DNA from: Kiritimatiellia bacterium
GTDB taxonomy: Bacteria > Verrucomicrobiota > Kiritimatiellia > UBA8416
Assembly: GCA_007126175.1 (NCBI GenBank)
Contig: SLBU01000123.1
Coordinates: 1 to 8,789, forward strand
Length of the DNA stretch: 8,789 nucleotides
Direction: 5' to 3'
A program made the translations under genes and the position numbers. The notes under the pieces were generated by a model. That model searched no databases. It saw only the letters and a list, made by a program, of their open reading frames with translations, and had not been told where the DNA came from. Below are positions 6,871 through 8,789 of the stretch, piece after piece; the stretch's first letter is position 1, and each line of letters opens with the position of its first letter.

Positions 6871-6995
6871 ACAAAGACCTCTGCATCTCGCAGCAGCGGA
6901 GCCGCGGCATCCTTGGGACTCAACACATACGCGCAATCCCAGACCACCGCAACCTCCCCGTCCGCCAACCGCACTTCCGCAACCAAAACGCGATT
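6867..6995 (-). pseudogene. Remnant of dTDP-4-dehydrorhamnose 3,5-epimerase (RfbC/RmlC), C-terminal end only
   Basis: In the same frame as the upstream glycosyltransferase and directly after its TAG stop, 42 sense codons run to a TGA that overlaps the rfbD start as ATGA. The last part reads VLSPKDAAAPLLRDAEVFV, which resembles the RfbC C-terminus (generic pattern: W-x-x-x-P-x-LS-x-KD-x-x-APLL-x-DAE-x-F). The first part, NRVLVAEVRLADGEVAVVW, is not clearly RfbC. There is no ATG, and the epimerase cupin core (about 140 residues, with the catalytic His and Tyr) is missing. RfbC next to RfbD is a common arrangement, so the likely history is loss of most of rfbC while the coupled junction with rfbD was kept. 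The family match is recognised from memory of the C-terminal pattern only. A short expressed peptide or readthrough tail of the glycosyltransferase is possible but less likely. Confidence 0.5.
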
Positions 6996-7700
6996 CTACT
7001 TCACGGAGGCGAATCGATATTTAAAGATACACCACATCGCTCGCATCCCATCTTTCCAAGTGATTTTCTTACCCTCCGAATAGCTACGCCCGTAATAGGC
7101 AATCGGAACCTCATAAATACGCCACCGCTTGCCCCGCGATATTTTCGCAGTAACCTCGACCTCGAATCCGAACCGCTCCTCGCAAAGCGTAATGCTATCA
7201 AGCACTTCCCGCCGGAATACCTTGTAGCAGACTTCCATGTCCGTAAGGTTTAGATCCGTCATCATATTCGACATCAAAGTCAAAAAGCGATTCCCAACAT
7301 AATGCCAGAAAAACACAACACGGTGCGGCCCTCCTCCAATAAAACGAGAGCCATATACCGCATCCGCATGACCAGAGAGAATGGGAGCTAACAAACACGG
7401 ATACTCACTGGGGTCATACTCCAAATCAGCATCCTGAATCAATATGATATCGCCGGTGGCCACAGCAAACCCACTTCGCAATGCAGCCCCCTTGCCTCGA
7501 TTGTACGCATGGAAGACAAATTTCCATTCAGGGTGCTTTGTCTTCATTGCTTCGAGCTTATCCCGCGAGCCATCACGAGAACAATCATCGACAAGAACAA
7601 TTTCCGTTTCCAAACCTGTCTCGACCGCTGTCACCTGCTTCAGGATTTCGTCCAATGTCGCAGCTTCATTAAAAACCGGTATCACAATCGAAAGTTTCAT
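6996..7700 (-). CDS. Family 2 glycosyltransferase, DPM1-like (polyprenyl-phosphate sugar transferase type)
   Basis: A 234-residue GT-A fold enzyme. It starts MKLSIVIPVFNEAATLDEIL, the standard GT2 beginning, with LVDDCSRDGSRD at 36-47. The nucleotide-sugar/metal-binding DAD lies at 90-92 within ILIQDADLEYDP. Downstream hallmarks of the dolichyl/undecaprenyl-phosphate mannosyl- or glucosyltransferase group are VYGSRF (115-120), TDMEVCYKVFRRE (153-165), FGFEVEVTAKISR (178-190) and YEVPIAYYGRSYSEGKKI (196-213). There is no clear transmembrane helix, so it is probably soluble or peripheral at the inner membrane. The donor and acceptor cannot be read from sequence. GAGGGG lies 4 nt before the ATG at 7700. 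It is 55 nt downstream of another GT2 gene, and its TAG stop is immediately followed, in frame, by an RfbC-like remnant. Confidence 0.92.
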   Translation of the reverse strand: MKLSIVIPVFNEAATLDEILKQVTAVETGLETEIVLVDDCSRDGSRDKLEAMKTKHPEWKFVFHAYNRGKGAALRSGFAVATGDIILIQDADLEYDPSEYPCLLAPILSGHADAVYGSRFIGGGPHRVVFFWHYVGNRFLTLMSNMMTDLNLTDMEVCYKVFRREVLDSITLCEERFGFEVEVTAKISRGKRWRIYEVPIAYYGRSYSEGKKITWKDGMRAMWCIFKYRFASVK

Positions 7701-7755
7701 AGCACCCCTCTTCTATATGAACGTTGTCAACATTTGCATCCAACAAGCTGCAACA

Positions 7756-8730
7756 TCACTCTTTCATCGCTTTAGCGTTATCTTTCGGTTTCAAACCATA
7801 CATATGCATTTTCTCAAACTTCAAAACCTGCTCCAATAACCGACGATTTGCATTAATCATGTCGGCAAGCAAACCAATCGTCATCAAAAACGCACTCACG
7901 AGAAACAATACCGTCCCCAAAATCAGTGACTGAATCAACCCGGCATGCCCGAAGCGTACGTAATGCAGCAAGAAGCGCCCAAACAAGATCATCGACCCAA
8001 GCAAAGGCAAAACGGCCAGCGAAAAAAACACCTTCAAGGGTTCATGCGTTGTATAGACCCGCACCATCGTGGAGCCAGATTTGCGCACAAACGAGAACAT
8101 CGACTTAAACAACCGCGATTCCCGCAACTTATCATTCGTCCGAATCGGAACACACTTGACCGCCAAGCGCTTCTGGCCAGACTGAATCAGCGTTTCCAGC
8201 GTGTAAGAAAAGTCACTAACCACATTAAGATCCATGGCCGCCTCGCGCGATATCGCACGAAACCCGCTGGTTGCATCCGGCACATCAAGCCCTGCGAATT
8301 TACCAACCCAGAAACTGCCATGCTTCTGTAAAAACTTCTTAAACCCGGAAAAGTGCTCGATACTCTGGGTTTGACGATCGCCGACAACAATATCTGCTTC
8401 ACCCGCCACAATCGGGGCAACCAGCTTGGAAATATCTTCCCCACAATACTGGTTATCGGCATCCGTGTTAACGATAATATCCGCCCCGCGTTCAAGTGCA
8501 GCCTGCAATCCCAGCATGAACCCCCTTGCTAAACCCCGATTCTGCCGAAACCCCACGATGTGATGCACGCCGCATTGCCTCGCCACATCCCGTGTACGAT
8601 CCCGGCTACCATCATCAATCACCAGATATTCGATTACATCAATACCTGGCAGTTGCGTCGGTAAATCCGCCACAGTCACTGCTAGTGTTTTCTCCTCGTT
8701 AAAACAAGGAATCTGAATAATCAGTTTCAT
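7756..8730 (-). CDS. Family 2 glycosyltransferase with C-terminal membrane anchor
   Basis: A 324-residue protein. The GT2 catalytic domain (about 1-225) starts MKLIIQIPCFNEEKTL. It has VIDDGSRDRTRDVA (37-50), NRGLARGFMLGLQAAL (64-79), the DAD metal-binding motif at 90-92 in VNTDADNQY, and ATSGFRAISREAA (153-165). Two hydrophobic segments follow, about 234-257 and 265-288, then a charged cytoplasmic tail. This matches polyprenyl-phosphate glycosyltransferases that hand sugar to a lipid carrier at the inner membrane. It is a different subgroup from the next gene, because it carries the membrane hairpin and an EHFSGFKKFLQ segment. The start at 8730 is the natural GT2 N-terminus; an AAAGG about 10 nt upstream is a weak but usable ribosome site. 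The exact sugar is unknown. The 55 nt to the next gene hold no clear terminator or promoter, so cotranscription is likely. Confidence 0.9.
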   Translation of the reverse strand: MKLIIQIPCFNEEKTLAVTVADLPTQLPGIDVIEYLVIDDGSRDRTRDVARQCGVHHIVGFRQNRGLARGFMLGLQAALERGADIIVNTDADNQYCGEDISKLVAPIVAGEADIVVGDRQTQSIEHFSGFKKFLQKHGSFWVGKFAGLDVPDATSGFRAISREAAMDLNVVSDFSYTLETLIQSGQKRLAVKCVPIRTNDKLRESRLFKSMFSFVRKSGSTMVRVYTTHEPLKVFFSLAVLPLLGSMILFGRFLLHYVRFGHAGLIQSLILGTVLFLVSAFLMTIGLLADMINANRRLLEQVLKFEKMHMYGLKPKDNAKAMKE

Positions 8731-8789
8731 CGACCAAAGACCTTTCTACGTGTTTCGCTTCCCTCACAGCCTCGCATATTGCGCTAGCG

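Noticed and set aside
7701..7755. TTGACA on the minus strand in the gap between the two glycosyltransferases, as a promoter
   Set aside because: No -10 element at acceptable spacing follows it; the only TATA-like stretch is about 5 nt away.
8699..8788. An open minus-strand frame entering from the right edge and ending at TAA inside the first glycosyltransferase gene (29 residues, includes ICEAVREAKHVERS)
   Set aside because: It could be the 3' end of an upstream gene overlapping the start by 32 nt, but it is too short and unfamiliar to call.

Overview
The window is a compact bacterial chromosomal segment. Every recognisable protein gene lies on the minus strand, and a plus-strand tRNA-Leu(GAG) sits at the left edge. 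GC content is moderate, starts are mostly preceded by clear purine-rich Shine-Dalgarno sequences, and genes overlap or nearly touch. The gene content (UDP-GlcNAc precursor synthesis, dTDP-rhamnose enzymes, undecaprenyl/dolichyl-phosphate-type glycosyltransferases) points to a cell that builds a surface polysaccharide. The stand-alone left-handed beta-helix protein between glmS and glmM, and the RYSGTQ variant of the GlmM phosphate loop, make me lean towards a PVC-type lineage (Verrucomicrobiota/Kiritimatiellota/Lentisphaerota) or a similar environmental bacterium. That assignment is inference only.

Layout in the direction of transcription, right to left. (1) Two family-2 glycosyltransferases: a 324-residue one with a two-helix membrane tail (8730-7756) and a 234-residue soluble one (7700-6996). 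(2) A 42-codon remnant that looks like the C-terminus of RfbC/RmlC (6995-6867), overlapping rfbD by ATGA. (3) rfbD (6870-5989) overlapping rfbB (5999-4893) by 11 nt. These are the last and first committed nucleotide-sugar steps to dTDP-L-rhamnose; rfbA and a complete rfbC are not in the window. (4) A decayed peroxiredoxin (Bcp/PrxQ) gene (about 4873-4633) that keeps its ribosome binding site and start codon but has lost the peroxidatic-cysteine region. (5) A perfect 11-bp hairpin in the glmS leader. (6) glmS (4557-2713), a GlmU-C-like beta-helix protein (2644-1481) and glmM (1488-139), probably one operon for GlcN-6-P, GlcN-1-P and perhaps GlcNAc-1-P. (7) The convergent tRNA-Leu, 19 nt beyond the glmM stop.

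Taken together, the glm genes would supply amino-sugar precursor for peptidoglycan and surface polysaccharide, the rfb genes supply activated rhamnose, and the two glycosyltransferases use activated sugars at the membrane. The most notable points are the two gene remnants, both next to intact operon genes, and the glmS-beta helix-glmM arrangement. I found no CRISPR array, insertion sequence, phage gene or convincing intrinsic terminator. I do not see a wholly new system.
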